Source of the DNA: Firmicutes bacterium AM41-11
GTDB taxonomy: Bacteria > Bacillota_I > Bacilli_A > Erysipelotrichales > Erysipelotrichaceae
Assembly: GCA_003480165.1 (NCBI GenBank)
Contig: QUIQ01000001.1
Coordinates: forward strand, 248,001-312,000
Length of the DNA: 64,000 nucleotides
Direction: 5' to 3'
In this document: positions 48,562-57,792 of the stretch, in pieces
Position numbering within the stretch: position 1 is the first letter of the stretch
How the letters are laid out: each line of letters starts with the position of its first letter
Made by a program: the position numbers and the translations under genes
Notes under the pieces: generated by a model
The model's input: only the letters and a program-made list of their open reading frames with translations
The model's database searches: none
What the model was told of the DNA's origin: nothing

Positions 48562-50518
48562 AATATTTCATATCTTCTTTGATCACTTGATGATCTTTTA
48601 ACAGTTTTTCAATAACGGTACCTTTCACAAGTTTTAAAGCTGGTTTTTTCAAAACATTTAGAGGACCTAAATTGATTTCAAGTGGTGATTTACCATCCAT
48701 TAACTTCACGCTTGAATCAAGTAGTTCACGAATATCGTAAACACTTCCCCAAACTTCTGGTACACCACGATCTACACCTAGTAAGCCATAGACAGCTTCC
48801 ATAGCGGTACGAACGGAATATTCGGTTGTGAATACCGTATCTCTTGGTGTATCCGCAAATTGACCTAAGAAGGCAAAGTTCACACATCCATCAGGAATAA
48901 CATCCGGACGGTCGCCTTTGGTTCTTGGCATGAAGAAAGCCGTAATATAAGGCATCATGGTAGGTGTCGTACGTGCTGAATTTTCTGCCAGTTCTTCAAT
49001 TTCACTTGTCGGTACACCCAAGTGATATAACCATTCTTCACAGATTTCCTTACCAGTGCAATCTTTCATTGGTTTCTTTACATAATCGCCTGGCTTGTCA
49101 GTAAATAAACCATAAACCCATACACAGACTTTTTCTGGATCTTGATTTTTAAACTGGCCTTGACGGTTGATTGTCCAACTTAATAACCAACTCGAATCCC
49201 GACATGTAACAATACCACCGGTAACTGTTTTTCCACTACGTGGATCACGTTTACAAATATTTGTGATATATGGAATGATTTTGTCATCTAAGGTTGTGAT
49301 TGTAGCAGATTCCCAATTTGTTTTTGAGATATCAGAACAGAACTTTTCAGGATGACCAAAACTTGGATCTTGTTTCGCAATATTTTTCCATAAGCTCCAG
49401 CAACCACTCGTACGTACTTCGGCATCTCCATTTGGTGCATGATCTTGGTCTCCATAAATCGTACCTTCGGTACAACTTCCGTTCGTCACAAAGACTAAAT
49501 CATTTTCCGTTAAAACAATACCTTGTTCTTTGCCATTTACTTTGCATTCAATCGTTTTCGCAATCTTTTTGTCTCCGACAAATTCAAATTCTACATTCGT
49601 TACCTCGGTATTGAACTGGAAGTCTACACCATGGCTTTCCAAGTATTTCTGCATAGGAAGAATCAACGATTCATATTGGTTATAACGAGTAAATTTTAAA
49701 GCACTGAAATCAGGTAGACCAGAAATATGATGAATATATCTTTGGAAATACAATTTCATTTCAAGTGCAGAATGCCAGTTTTCAAAGGCAAACATACTTC
49801 TCCAGTACATCCAGAACGTTGAATCAAAGACTTCATCATCAAATACATCTTCAATGGTCTTGTCGTATAGGTCTTCATCAGGTGTCATAAACAACTTCAT
49901 GATTTCCATTGCACCTTTTGTGCTAAGATCAAATTTACCATCGGTATGCGCATCTTGCCCTTGATGAATCGTTGCCCGGCAAAGTGAATAGTTTGGATCG
50001 TGTTTATTTAACCAATAGTATTCATCCAGAACACTGGCTCCTTCTTGTTCCAAAGATGGAATCGAACGGAATAAATCCCAAAGACATTCAAAATGGTTTT
50101 CCATTTCACGTCCCCCACGCATAACATAACCACGGGTTGGATCATAAATTCCATCACAAGCTCCACCGGCAATATCCATAGCTTCTAAGATATGGATATG
50201 ATTGCCTGGCATTTGTCCATCACGAACTAAGAAACACGCTGTTGCCAGACTAGCTAAACCACTACCTACGATATAAGCACTCTTATGGTCAACACCTTCG
50301 GGTTTTTCAGGACGTGCAAATGCTTCATAGTTTCCATTGCTGTAATAAATGCCTTTCGCATTTTTTGCGTATTTTCCGCGTTCGGTATTACGATATTCAT
50401 TAACTACAGGTTCCTTTTCGATATCCTTTTTTTCATTGTACTTCTTAGCGCCTACACAAGCTGCTCCAGCTGCAACACTTAAAGCCGCAACGCCAACTTT
50501 TACTAAACTCTTTGACAT
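48560..50518 (-). CDS. ohyA: Oleate hydratase with N-terminal membrane-anchor-like extension
   Basis: 652 residues from the ATG at 50518, which sits 8 nt after AGGAGG. The FAD loop SAYIVGSGLASLATACFLVRD and the active-site RGGREMENHFECLWD are those of oleate hydratases (myosin-cross-reactive antigen), which add water to oleate to give 10-hydroxystearate. Usual enzymes begin near the YYSNGNYEAFARP motif; here it starts at about residue 58, after a hydrophobic span (about 6-24) and a charged linker. The extension may tether the enzyme to the membrane. A TetR gene lies directly upstream. Confidence 0.93.
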   Translation of the reverse strand: MSKSLVKVGVAALSVAAGAACVGAKKYNEKKDIEKEPVVNEYRNTERGKYAKNAKGIYYSNGNYEAFARPEKPEGVDHKSAYIVGSGLASLATACFLVRDGQMPGNHIHILEAMDIAGGACDGIYDPTRGYVMRGGREMENHFECLWDLFRSIPSLEQEGASVLDEYYWLNKHDPNYSLCRATIHQGQDAHTDGKFDLSTKGAMEIMKLFMTPDEDLYDKTIEDVFDDEVFDSTFWMYWRSMFAFENWHSALEMKLYFQRYIHHISGLPDFSALKFTRYNQYESLILPMQKYLESHGVDFQFNTEVTNVEFEFVGDKKIAKTIECKVNGKEQGIVLTENDLVFVTNGSCTEGTIYGDQDHAPNGDAEVRTSGCWSLWKNIAKQDPSFGHPEKFCSDISKTNWESATITTLDDKIIPYITNICKRDPRSGKTVTGGIVTCRDSSWLLSWTINRQGQFKNQDPEKVCVWVYGLFTDKPGDYVKKPMKDCTGKEICEEWLYHLGVPTSEIEELAENSARTTPTMMPYITAFFMPRTKGDRPDVIPDGCVNFAFLGQFADTPRDTVFTTEYSVRTAMEAVYGLLGVDRGVPEVWGSVYDIRELLDSSVKLMDGKSPLEINLGPLNVLKKPALKLVKGTVIEKLLKDHQVIKEDMKY

Positions 50519-50562
50519 TTTCATGTCCTCCTTTGATGGTTCCATCATAGAAAGAATCAAAA

Positions 50563-50577
50563 GATATTGCGATATAC
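50563..50577. promoter_or_regulatory. Possible TetR operator before the oleate hydratase gene
   Basis: GATATTGCGATATAC is an imperfect palindrome (ATAT/ATAT arms) between the TetR terminator and the oleate hydratase start. It is the only such repeat in the gap. Confidence 0.3.
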
Positions 50578-50612
50578 AAAAAAAATGAAATGATAAGAAT
50601 TTTATCATTTCA
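50578..50612 (-). terminator. Terminator between the TetR and oleate hydratase genes
   Basis: Perfect 11-bp stem TGAAATGATAA/TTATCATTTCA followed by eight T on the minus strand. It overlaps the TetR stop, so oleate hydratase needs read-through or its own promoter. Confidence 0.88.
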
Positions 50613-51168
50613 CCCCATTTGTAAAGTTTTTTACAGCTAAATCAATCGAACCATGCAATGTACAAGCCATATCATAGACAATTTCATGGTAATCTTCACT
50701 CATTCCCTGGCCAATCCAGTCCAACATAATTCCTACAAAGCTGTATTTGTAGAAGCTGGCTATAAAGTCAATTTGATTTTGGGTGAGTTTTGTCCCTTGC
50801 GTTTTTTCTTCAATCACCTTCAGCAACAAATCTTTTACCATCACAAATAAGAATCGTTCGACATTTTCTCTGGGAACGGTATGATAAACATTTAAAATAA
50901 ATGGTTTATTTAAAAGCACCGCATCAAAAATAGAAGTCAAACCTTCTTGCCAGGTATCGTAAGTACGATTTTCCTGCAGGGCTTGTTGGGCATCATGCAC
51001 ACAGGCATATTCTACTAAGTCATAAATATCTTTGAAATGGTAGTAAAAAGACATACGACTAATTCCCAGCTCTTCAGTAAGATCTTTGATTGTGATCTTG
51101 TCTAATGGCTTTTTCATCAATTGTTTTTTTAAGGCATCTTCCAATGCTAATTTTGTGATATTTGACAT
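50605..51168 (-). CDS. TetR-family transcriptional regulator
   Basis: 187 residues. The N-terminal HTH is ITIKDLTEELGISRMSFYYHFKDIYDL, of the DhaS-like branch, with a helical ligand domain after it. Start taken at the ATG at 51168. It precedes the oleate hydratase gene by 86 bp and is the likely regulator; a fatty-acid signal is a guess. Confidence 0.9.
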   Translation of the reverse strand: MSNITKLALEDALKKQLMKKPLDKITIKDLTEELGISRMSFYYHFKDIYDLVEYACVHDAQQALQENRTYDTWQEGLTSIFDAVLLNKPFILNVYHTVPRENVERFLFVMVKDLLLKVIEEKTQGTKLTQNQIDFIASFYKYSFVGIMLDWIGQGMSEDYHEIVYDMACTLHGSIDLAVKNFTNGVK

Positions 51169-51226
51169 ACTCTTATGATAACACACCCATAGAAAAAGAC
51201 CTTCATTTCTGAAGATCTTCTACACT

Positions 51227-52072
51227 CTATTCAACTGGTAATACAGAACCTTTAAATTTTGTCTTGATCCATTCTTTTGTCTTATCAGATTTTAAGATTT
51301 TAACTAAAGCTTTAACGGCTTTGTTGTTCTTGTTAGATTCTTTCACTGCAATGACATTACCATATGTATTAGCAACTTCTCCATCACTTGCTTCACTAGC
51401 TAATAAGCTATCAGTAACTTTTGCATCCAATGCATAGTTACCATTGATGATTCCAAAATCAACATCTGGCAATTTAGAAGCAATCTGCGCACCGTCCATT
51501 TCAACGATATCTAAGTTGTGAGGGTTTGAAGTAACTTGTTTTAAAGTAACGTTTGTAGAAGTGACTTTTACACTGTCATCTAAGGTAATTAAACCTTTGT
51601 CTTTCAATAACAATAAGGCACGAGCTTCATTGGAAGCATCATTTGGAATCGCAACTTGTGCACCATCTGGAATGTTATCTAGATCATTGCTCTTTCCAGC
51701 ATAGATTCCCATTGGTTCAAAGTGAATTTTTCCTGCGGATACAAGATATCCATCGTCACCTTTTTTCAATTTTGCATCCTTATTATAAGAAGTTAAATAA
51801 GGTTGATGTTGGAAATAGTTGGCATCCAAAGATCCGTCTGTTGTAGATGGGTCAATTTGTGGATAATCAGAGAATTCTTTGATTTCCAATTTGTATCCTT
51901 GTTTTTCAAATTCTTTCTTAACATGCTTTAAGATAATTGCATGTGGACTTGTCGTAGCTCCTACGACCAATGTTTTAGTTTCTTTTGCAGATGTATTCAC
52001 TGTCCCTGTTGCTACTAAAGACAAAGCCAAACCTGCAGAAGCAACTACTTTGACTAATTTACTAAGTTTCAT
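51227..52072 (-). CDS. metQ: MetQ/NlpA-type substrate-binding protein, no lipobox Cys
   Basis: 281 residues with a signal peptide and the MetQ/NlpA fold (VGATTSPHAIILKHVKKEFEKQGY; later DANYFQHQPYL and ASNEARALLLL). It delivers D/L-methionine to MetIN. The signal sequence reads LSLVATGTVNTSAKE: a Thr (T24) stands where the lipid-modified Cys would be, and no other Cys is near. So it looks secreted rather than lipid-anchored, odd for a Gram-positive. AAAGGAG precedes the ATG; a 98-bp gap from metI. Confidence 0.9.
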   Translation of the reverse strand: MKLSKLVKVVASAGLALSLVATGTVNTSAKETKTLVVGATTSPHAIILKHVKKEFEKQGYKLEIKEFSDYPQIDPSTTDGSLDANYFQHQPYLTSYNKDAKLKKGDDGYLVSAGKIHFEPMGIYAGKSNDLDNIPDGAQVAIPNDASNEARALLLLKDKGLITLDDSVKVTSTNVTLKQVTSNPHNLDIVEMDGAQIASKLPDVDFGIINGNYALDAKVTDSLLASEASDGEVANTYGNVIAVKESNKNNKAVKALVKILKSDKTKEWIKTKFKGSVLPVE

Positions 52073-52170
52073 AATCTTTATCTCCTTTTCTAACTTGGCT
52101 ATACTCTACCATGTTCGAATCTATTTGAATAATTTATAAATTTAATATTAGTTATAAATGTTTTTTATAA

Positions 52171-52839
52171 CTAGTGAGTTACCTTACGAACAATAGCATC
52201 GCCCGCAATTTGAATCACCGTAATGATTAAAAGAATCAAAACAATGATCACAAAGGTAACATCGCCCATAGAACGATATAAACCATAACGAATTGCCATA
52301 TCTCCAAGACCACCAGCTCCAATGGTACCAACAATGGCAATTTGTCCAACTAAGGCAATCATTGAAATGGTAATGCCGCGAATCATACCAGGAATGTTTT
52401 CCCGTAATAACACTTTAAAGATAATTTCCCATGGGCTAAGTCCCATTGATAAACTTGCTTCAATAATACCTGCATCAATTTCCATGATTGCGGTTTCCAT
52501 CTGACGAGCAATAAAAGGGGCCGTACCAATGACTAAAGGTACCAAGGCTGCCTGCATACCAATAGTTGACCCACAGATCAGACGGGTTAAAACCGATACA
52601 GTTGGAACCAAAATAATGAAAGGAATGGAACGGAATAAGTTGATAATTTTATCTAAAATCCAAAAAACAACCTTGTTCTCTAAAATTCCACCTTTGCGCG
52701 TAACCACGACAATCACTCCTAAAAAGATACCAATGACAGCAGAAATAAAACCACTGACAATCAACATATATAAGGTATCAATAATGGCTTTGGGAAATTC
52801 ATCTGCATACATCACTGCATTAGGAAATAAACTTGCCAC
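52171..52839 (-). CDS. metI: Methionine ABC transporter permease MetI
   Basis: 222 residues, about five spans. The ATPase-contact EAA loop EASLSMGLSPWEIIFKVLL is clear. The start is a GTG at 52839 with GAGG 9 nt upstream, overlapping metN by 20 nt; a downstream ATG is less likely. Confidence 0.93.
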   Translation of the reverse strand: MASLFPNAVMYADEFPKAIIDTLYMLIVSGFISAVIGIFLGVIVVVTRKGGILENKVVFWILDKIINLFRSIPFIILVPTVSVLTRLICGSTIGMQAALVPLVIGTAPFIARQMETAIMEIDAGIIEASLSMGLSPWEIIFKVLLRENIPGMIRGITISMIALVGQIAIVGTIGAGGLGDMAIRYGLYRSMGDVTFVIIVLILLIITVIQIAGDAIVRKVTH

Positions 52840-53866
52840 GTTTCATCACCTCTACTTTCACGCCTCCATCACGGAAGAATTGTAAAGCACTCTTAATATC
52901 TGCATCTGTACCTGTAAAGATTGCTTCAATTTGACCAATTGGGCAATCATGCACAATTTCAACATTCGCAAAGACTAAATTGATATCAACATTGTATTTG
53001 CGACTCACGGTTGAAATAACCGGATCCGAAGTATTGGCACTTTGGTACTGCAAGTGCACCAACATTTGATTTTCTTTCAATTGTACAAGGGCATGGTTAT
53101 TGGCAATCAATTCATCGATTTTACGTGAATTGTTTGTCGTATTAATAAAGTTCTTCGTCACTTCTTGTTGCGGATTGGTAAATACGGAAACAATATCGCC
53201 CTGTTCGACAACACGACCATCTTCCATAACTGCCACATGATCACAAACCTCTTTTACAACCGCCATTTCATGGGTAATAATCACAACCGTCAAACCAAGT
53301 TTCTTATTTACTTCTTTAATCAAATCCAAAATGGTTTGGGTAGTTTGAGGATCTAGAGCACTGGTTGCTTCATCACATAATAAGACCTTTGGTTCATTAG
53401 CCAAAGCTCGCGCAATCGCAACCCGCTGTTTCTGTCCACCCGATAATTGACTTGGGTAAGAATCTCTTCGTTCTTGTAGATCAATAAGATCCAACAATTC
53501 ATTTACCCGTTTTTCAATAGCTTCCTTAGGCCACTTTAAATGTTTTAATGGTAAAGCGATATTGTCATACACTGTACGCGAACGCATTAGATTAAAGTTT
53601 TGAAAAATCATCCCCATCTTTTGACGTTCGACACGCAACTCACTTTTTGAACAATCCAATAAATTCTTATCTTCTAGATATACGGCACCAGATTCAGGTC
53701 GTTCGAGTAAGTTAATACAACGAACCAACGTCGATTTTCCGGCACCAGAGAAACCGATAATACCAAAAATCTCGCCTTGTTCGATTTCCAGGCTTACATC
53801 TTTTACCGCATGTACTTCTTTTGTTTTGGTTTGAAATGTTTTTGATACATGTTCCAAACGAATCAT
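52820..53866 (-). CDS. metN: Methionine ABC transporter ATPase MetN
   Basis: 348 residues from the ATG at 53866 (GAGGAG 9 nt upstream). Walker A GFSGAGKST, signature LSGGQKQRV, Walker B VLLCDEATSALD and a C-terminal NIL domain (about 265-348), which binds methionine and inhibits transport in characterised MetN. Operon metN-metI-metQ under a T-box leader. Confidence 0.95.
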   Translation of the reverse strand: MIRLEHVSKTFQTKTKEVHAVKDVSLEIEQGEIFGIIGFSGAGKSTLVRCINLLERPESGAVYLEDKNLLDCSKSELRVERQKMGMIFQNFNLMRSRTVYDNIALPLKHLKWPKEAIEKRVNELLDLIDLQERRDSYPSQLSGGQKQRVAIARALANEPKVLLCDEATSALDPQTTQTILDLIKEVNKKLGLTVVIITHEMAVVKEVCDHVAVMEDGRVVEQGDIVSVFTNPQQEVTKNFINTTNNSRKIDELIANNHALVQLKENQMLVHLQYQSANTSDPVISTVSRKYNVDINLVFANVEIVHDCPIGQIEAIFTGTDADIKSALQFFRDGGVKVEVMKRGKFIS

Positions 53867-53886
53867 AGTCAAAGTCTCCTCTCCAT

Positions 53887-54173
53887 AAAAAAAGCTTTCG
53901 ACCTATAGGACGAAAGCGAAACTAACGTGTTACCACCTATTTTTATAAGATAATCACTTATCTTACCTCAGAAAGTACAAATATACTCTAACGCGATAAC
54001 GGGCGCATCCGTCATGACTTACCTATCAGCCACACGACTCCAAGTCCATCTTCTATATCCTTCTTCCTGTTCATTTCCACCAGCAGAACTCTCTAATAGG
54101 ATCGGGTATATATACTCTACTCTTCTTCGTCAATTTAGTTAAAATTATACGGCATCAATCAAGGAAAAGTCAA
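53887..54173 (-). promoter_or_regulatory. T-box leader of the metNIQ operon, specifier ATG (Met)
   Basis: The promoter TTGACT (54168-54173), 18 bp, TATAAT (54144-54149) starts a leader of about 250 nt. It ends with the T-box GGTGGTAACACG (53926-53937) and a terminator GCTTTCG/CGAAAGC with seven T (53887-53917). Stem I shows the AGAGAG and GAACAG features, and on its 3' side GAAGATGGACTTGGAG carries the only sensible specifier, ATG at 54047-54049. Uncharged tRNA-Met would allow read-through, which fits a methionine importer. This fills the 351-bp gap between genes. Confidence 0.88.
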
Positions 54174-54217
54174 TGCATCCCCTTATTCAGATAATTTAGA
54201 GCCCATATAGATTTTTT

Positions 54218-54940
54218 CTAACATACGATCCAATGCGGATAAAAAGGAATCCCATTTTTAATCATGCGATGAATCAAAGGACGACCTAAAGTTTGAAAAT
54301 AATGTTCAATCGTAGGAACTTGAAGAACTAATAAATCGCCCAATTTTCCAACTTCAATACTACCACGGTCAGCTAATCCATACTCTTTTGCCGCAAGCGA
54401 AGTGATGGCTTCTAATAAAGGCTGGCTTGGCATATTCCAGCCATTAAACAGTTGATAGATCATGGGTTGAAAACTGTAAACATAAGAGTTTGGCTTTCCG
54501 AACCCACAAGACATTAAAAAAGGTGGTTGGGGCTTTTCCATAAACATTTGCGTTTCTAAAACAGGTAGCTTCGTCACCTTTTTCGAATAGAATACATCTT
54601 GGGTCAAATCACGTCTTTGCAGGCGGGATTGATCGGTGCATAAAGTTAAGATCCCATTCATTTTCATCGCATATAAAGCCGAATGATCCTCCCGCAATTG
54701 ATCGCCCAAGCGGACATGAAAAAAGCCCTTGTAGCTGCAATCAATAAAGCCTGGGACAACACATTCCCCACGTGCGTCAATCACCGCAGTAGCTGGATCA
54801 AGCCACTGCGTAAAAGAACCTGTGCTAATATCAATGATTTTATCGTGATGCAAAGCTATAAAACAATGCGATAGAACCGTAAAATCTTTATCACAGGTGT
54901 ATAAATTTTCTATATTTTTTATAATCAGGGTTGCCTTCAT
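54218..54940 (-). CDS. Reduced, probably inactive imidazolonepropionase-like amidohydrolase
   Basis: 240 residues, GGAGG before the ATG. The N-terminus (KATLIIKNIENLYTCDKDFTVLSH) and C-terminus (LADRGSIEVGKLGDLLVLQVPTIEHYF...RMIKNG) resemble HutI-type amidohydrolases of about 410 residues. The middle, including most of the barrel, is missing, and the HxH zinc motif expected after PGFID is replaced by CSYKGFFHVR. The frame is intact, so it may be a retained non-enzymatic protein. No other hut gene is near. Confidence 0.65.
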   Translation of the reverse strand: MKATLIIKNIENLYTCDKDFTVLSHCFIALHHDKIIDISTGSFTQWLDPATAVIDARGECVVPGFIDCSYKGFFHVRLGDQLREDHSALYAMKMNGILTLCTDQSRLQRRDLTQDVFYSKKVTKLPVLETQMFMEKPQPPFLMSCGFGKPNSYVYSFQPMIYQLFNGWNMPSQPLLEAITSLAAKEYGLADRGSIEVGKLGDLLVLQVPTIEHYFQTLGRPLIHRMIKNGIPFYPHWIVC

Positions 54941-55028
54941 GCCTCCATTATAAACTAAATCGCGTCAATCTTATAGAAGTTAATCGGTCTTTTCGTTATA
55001 ATATTTGCGAAAGAAAAGAGGAATTTCT

Positions 55029-55706
55029 ATGTTTCTACTGCAACGTAAAAAACGTCCTGTCATTGTGACCATTCATGGCTTTGGACAAAGACTACATACT
55101 GAATTTGATCCTTTAAAAGACTATTTCCATAAAAAATACAAAGTTGTTCAATTTGATATCTATGATGTCAATAATCCAAGCGATGCCAACGAAAAAGAAT
55201 GGATAGCCCGTTGTGAAAGACAGATGAGAGAAATCACCCAACAAGGGGGTCCAGTCATTCTCATTGGTTTTTCAATGGGTGGAGTCATCGCCAGTTATCT
55301 GGCAACGATTTTCCCTGTCGAAAAGCTCATTCTCGTTGCCCCTGCTTTTGAATATCTCAATGTACAAAAAGTTCTCAATCAAGGTATCAAGATGGTTAAA
55401 AAAATGGCCAGTACGGAAACCAAATCCAATAAACCAAGCAGCCAGCAGACTCTGGCATTTACAAATATTGTAAGCACATATAAAGAATCAATTGCCGAAG
55501 TAAGTTGCCCGGTTCTATTACTGCATGGTCTGGATGATGAAGTGATTCCTATTTCCTCATCAAAAAATGCCTGCAAGAAACTTTCTTGCAAGCACCAATT
55601 AATTCTCTTTGATGGCGGAAAACACCGTATGCTCTACGACAATACCATTCAAAATAATATCTTTCCCATCATTGAATGTATGATTGAAGGAAAACTAGTC
55701 AACTAG
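55029..55706 (+). CDS. Alpha/beta-hydrolase (carboxylesterase type)
   Basis: 225 residues from the ATG at 55029 (GAGG 7 nt upstream). Nucleophile S82 in GFSMGG, oxyanion HGFG near residue 16, acid Asp in LLHGLDDEV and His in GGKHRML complete the triad. Probably a cytosolic esterase or lipase. Its 3' end overlaps that of the convergent isochorismatase-fold gene by 12 nt. Confidence 0.9.
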   Translation: MFLLQRKKRPVIVTIHGFGQRLHTEFDPLKDYFHKKYKVVQFDIYDVNNPSDANEKEWIARCERQMREITQQGGPVILIGFSMGGVIASYLATIFPVEKLILVAPAFEYLNVQKVLNQGIKMVKKMASTETKSNKPSSQQTLAFTNIVSTYKESIAEVSCPVLLLHGLDDEVIPISSSKNACKKLSCKHQLILFDGGKHRMLYDNTIQNNIFPIIECMIEGKLVN

Positions 55707-56273
55707 TTGATCTACAACACAAACCCCATTCATTTGCATCATATCCCAAGCCACTTGGTTCCACTTAGATGCTGGATGAATCTCAGGAATATCGTACGTT
55801 TCCGTACAATTTTTCGGAACAATAATGCGATATTCTTTTTTATTATGTTCATTTAACCAAGTCTGCAAAGTTAAGACAAAATGTAAAACGCATAAATCTG
55901 TGCAACAACCCACCACAACAATATCTTGATAATAATCCAAGTCTTCTTGGAGAAATTCTTGGAAAGCTTGGGCATGGAAGGTATTGGTACTGTTCTTGGA
56001 AATCCATGATTTCACATAAGGTTTTAATTCATCAACGACTTCCGCTTCTTCACTTCCAATCACACAATGCTTCGGAAACGTTTCAAATTCACGCGTATGA
56101 GGGGGATGATTATCACAGACAAAAACATTGCGACAAGCCAAAGCATCCAATAATTTTTGAATCGATGGAATGATGTCGGCGATTCTTTCATCGTGCAAAG
56201 CCCCTTCTTTAATAAAGCCATTTACCATATCAATCACAAAGACGACTGGTTTTCTACAATCACTATATTGCAT
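55695..56273 (-). CDS. Isochorismatase-family cysteine hydrolase (nicotinamidase-like)
   Basis: 192 residues from the ATG at 56273. The triad is D15 (VIDMVNGF), K93 (SWISKNS) and C128 (CTDLCV). A metal-site candidate is DNHPPHT. The sequence favours a nicotinamidase-type amidase, which would feed NAD salvage beside the PncC-like gene, but other amides are possible. It is 28 bp from the recA stop on the same strand. Confidence 0.85.
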   Translation of the reverse strand: MQYSDCRKPVVFVIDMVNGFIKEGALHDERIADIIPSIQKLLDALACRNVFVCDNHPPHTREFETFPKHCVIGSEEAEVVDELKPYVKSWISKNSTNTFHAQAFQEFLQEDLDYYQDIVVVGCCTDLCVLHFVLTLQTWLNEHNKKEYRIIVPKNCTETYDIPEIHPASKWNQVAWDMMQMNGVCVVDQLVD

Positions 56274-56301
56274 AATTTTCCTCTTTCTAAAAAGGAGTAG
56301 A

Positions 56302-57318
56302 TTATTCATCTACTTCCTTTGGTTGATTTTGAAATTCTTGATAACGTTGTTCCAATAATCCCTGGAATTCTGGATGTTCTTTCAAATATTTCTTTACCGA
56401 ATCACGACCTTGACCAATCTTTTCACCTTCGTAGCTAAACCATGAACCACTCTTATGGATGATATCGGCATCTACACAAAGATCAATCAATTCAGAAATA
56501 TAGGAAATTCCTTCCCCATAGATAATTTCTAAAGTTGCCGTCTTAAATGGCGGTGCCACCTTGTTTTTCACAACACGAACACGAACTTTATTTCCAATCA
56601 TATCTGAACCATTCTTAATGACATCGGCTTTACGAATATCTAGACGAACTGAAGCATAAAACTTAAGGGCTCTACCACCAGGTGTTGTTTCTGGGTTTCC
56701 ATACATCACTCCAACTTTTTCACGCAATTGGTTAATGAAAATAGCCGTACATTCGTTATGGTTCATAATGCCTGCTAATTTACGCATGGCTTTTGACATC
56801 ATACGAGCTTGGGCACCAACTTGTAAATCGCCCATTTCTCCATCTAATTCAGCTTGCGGAACAAGTGCAGCCACACTATCAATAACGACCAAATCTACAG
56901 CACCACTATCGACTAACATATTCATGATGTTTAAACCTTGTTCTCCAGAATCGGGTTGCGATAAGATCAGTTCTTCAATATCGACGCCTAAATTACGGGC
57001 ATAGACAGGATCGATGGCATTTTCTGCATCGATAAAAGCCGCACGCCCTCCCTGCTTTTGTACTTCCGCAATCGCATGCAAAGCAAGGGTCGTTTTACCA
57101 CTGGATTCTGGTCCATAGATTTCAATAATACGACCTTTCGGATATCCTCCGATACCTAAAGCCTGATCCAATAGTAAGGAACCAGAATGAATGGGTTCAA
57201 CATCAACGGCTGGTCTTTCTCCCAATTTCATAATAGAACCTTTACCATATTCACGTTCAATTTGTTTTAATACATCTTCTAACAATTTATCTTGATTTTC
57301 TGTTTTCTCTTTTGCCAT
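56302..57318 (-). CDS. recA: Recombinase RecA
   Basis: 338 residues. Walker A GPESSGKT (69-76), L1/L2 loops and [22 protein letters not shown] are unmistakable. Homologous recombination and SOS coprotease. No CGAAC-type LexA box is visible directly upstream, where the cinA-like gene lies 12 nt away; an SOS promoter further up is possible. Confidence 0.98.
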   Translation of the reverse strand: MAKEKTENQDKLLEDVLKQIEREYGKGSIMKLGERPAVDVEPIHSGSLLLDQALGIGGYPKGRIIEIYGPESSGKTTLALHAIAEVQKQGGRAAFIDAENAIDPVYARNLGVDIEELILSQPDSGEQGLNIMNMLVDSGAVDLVVIDSVAALVPQAELDGEMGDLQVGAQARMMSKAMRKLAGIMNHNECTAIFINQLREKVGVMYGNPETTPGGRALKFYASVRLDIRKADVIKNGSDMIGNKVRVRVVKNKVAPPFKTATLEIIYGEGISYISELIDLCVDADIIHKSGSWFSYEGEKIGQGRDSVKKYLKEHPEFQGLLEQRYQEFQNQPKEVDE

Positions 57319-57330
57319 AAAATCTCCTTA

Positions 57331-57792
57331 TTATTTAAGCAGGTTTTCTAATTGTGTAATCATTTCCCTAACCACATTGGCTCGCACTTCATTGCGAGGG
57401 CAATCGTATTGAAAATGAAAAGGATAGACCTTTTCTTTTGTCGCAATCGCACAATAGACACAGCCTGCTGGTTTTCCTTCCATGCTGGAAGGTCCTGCAT
57501 TTCCGGTAAAGGAAACACAATAATCTACATCCATAATCTGGCGGGTATTCTTTGCCATGGCACAAGCGCATTCTTCACTGACAACACCATATTGATCAAT
57601 TAAATCGGCATCTACATGAGCCAGTACTTTTTTCATTTCGGTAAAATAGGTGACTAAACCACCTTTTAATACCGCACTTGCACCTGGGATGGAAGCAATG
57701 GTACTGGAAAACAAACCGGCTGTTAAACTTTCGCAACTGGCAATGGTTTTATGCTGCTGCGTACAAAGTTTCACTACGTCCTGTGTCGACAT
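57331..57792 (-). CDS. CinA C-terminal-domain protein (PncC-type NMN amidase)
   Basis: 153 residues, only the amidase domain of CinA: the nucleophile region SCESLTAGLFSSTIASIPGAS and GNAGPSSMEGKPAGCVYCAIA. It deamidates nicotinamide mononucleotide to NaMN. Full-length CinA usually sits before recA in Firmicutes; here the short form takes the place. TAATG overlap with pgsA. Confidence 0.92.
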   Translation of the reverse strand: MSTQDVVKLCTQQHKTIASCESLTAGLFSSTIASIPGASAVLKGGLVTYFTEMKKVLAHVDADLIDQYGVVSEECACAMAKNTRQIMDVDYCVSFTGNAGPSSMEGKPAGCVYCAIATKEKVYPFHFQYDCPRNEVRANVVREMITQLENLLK

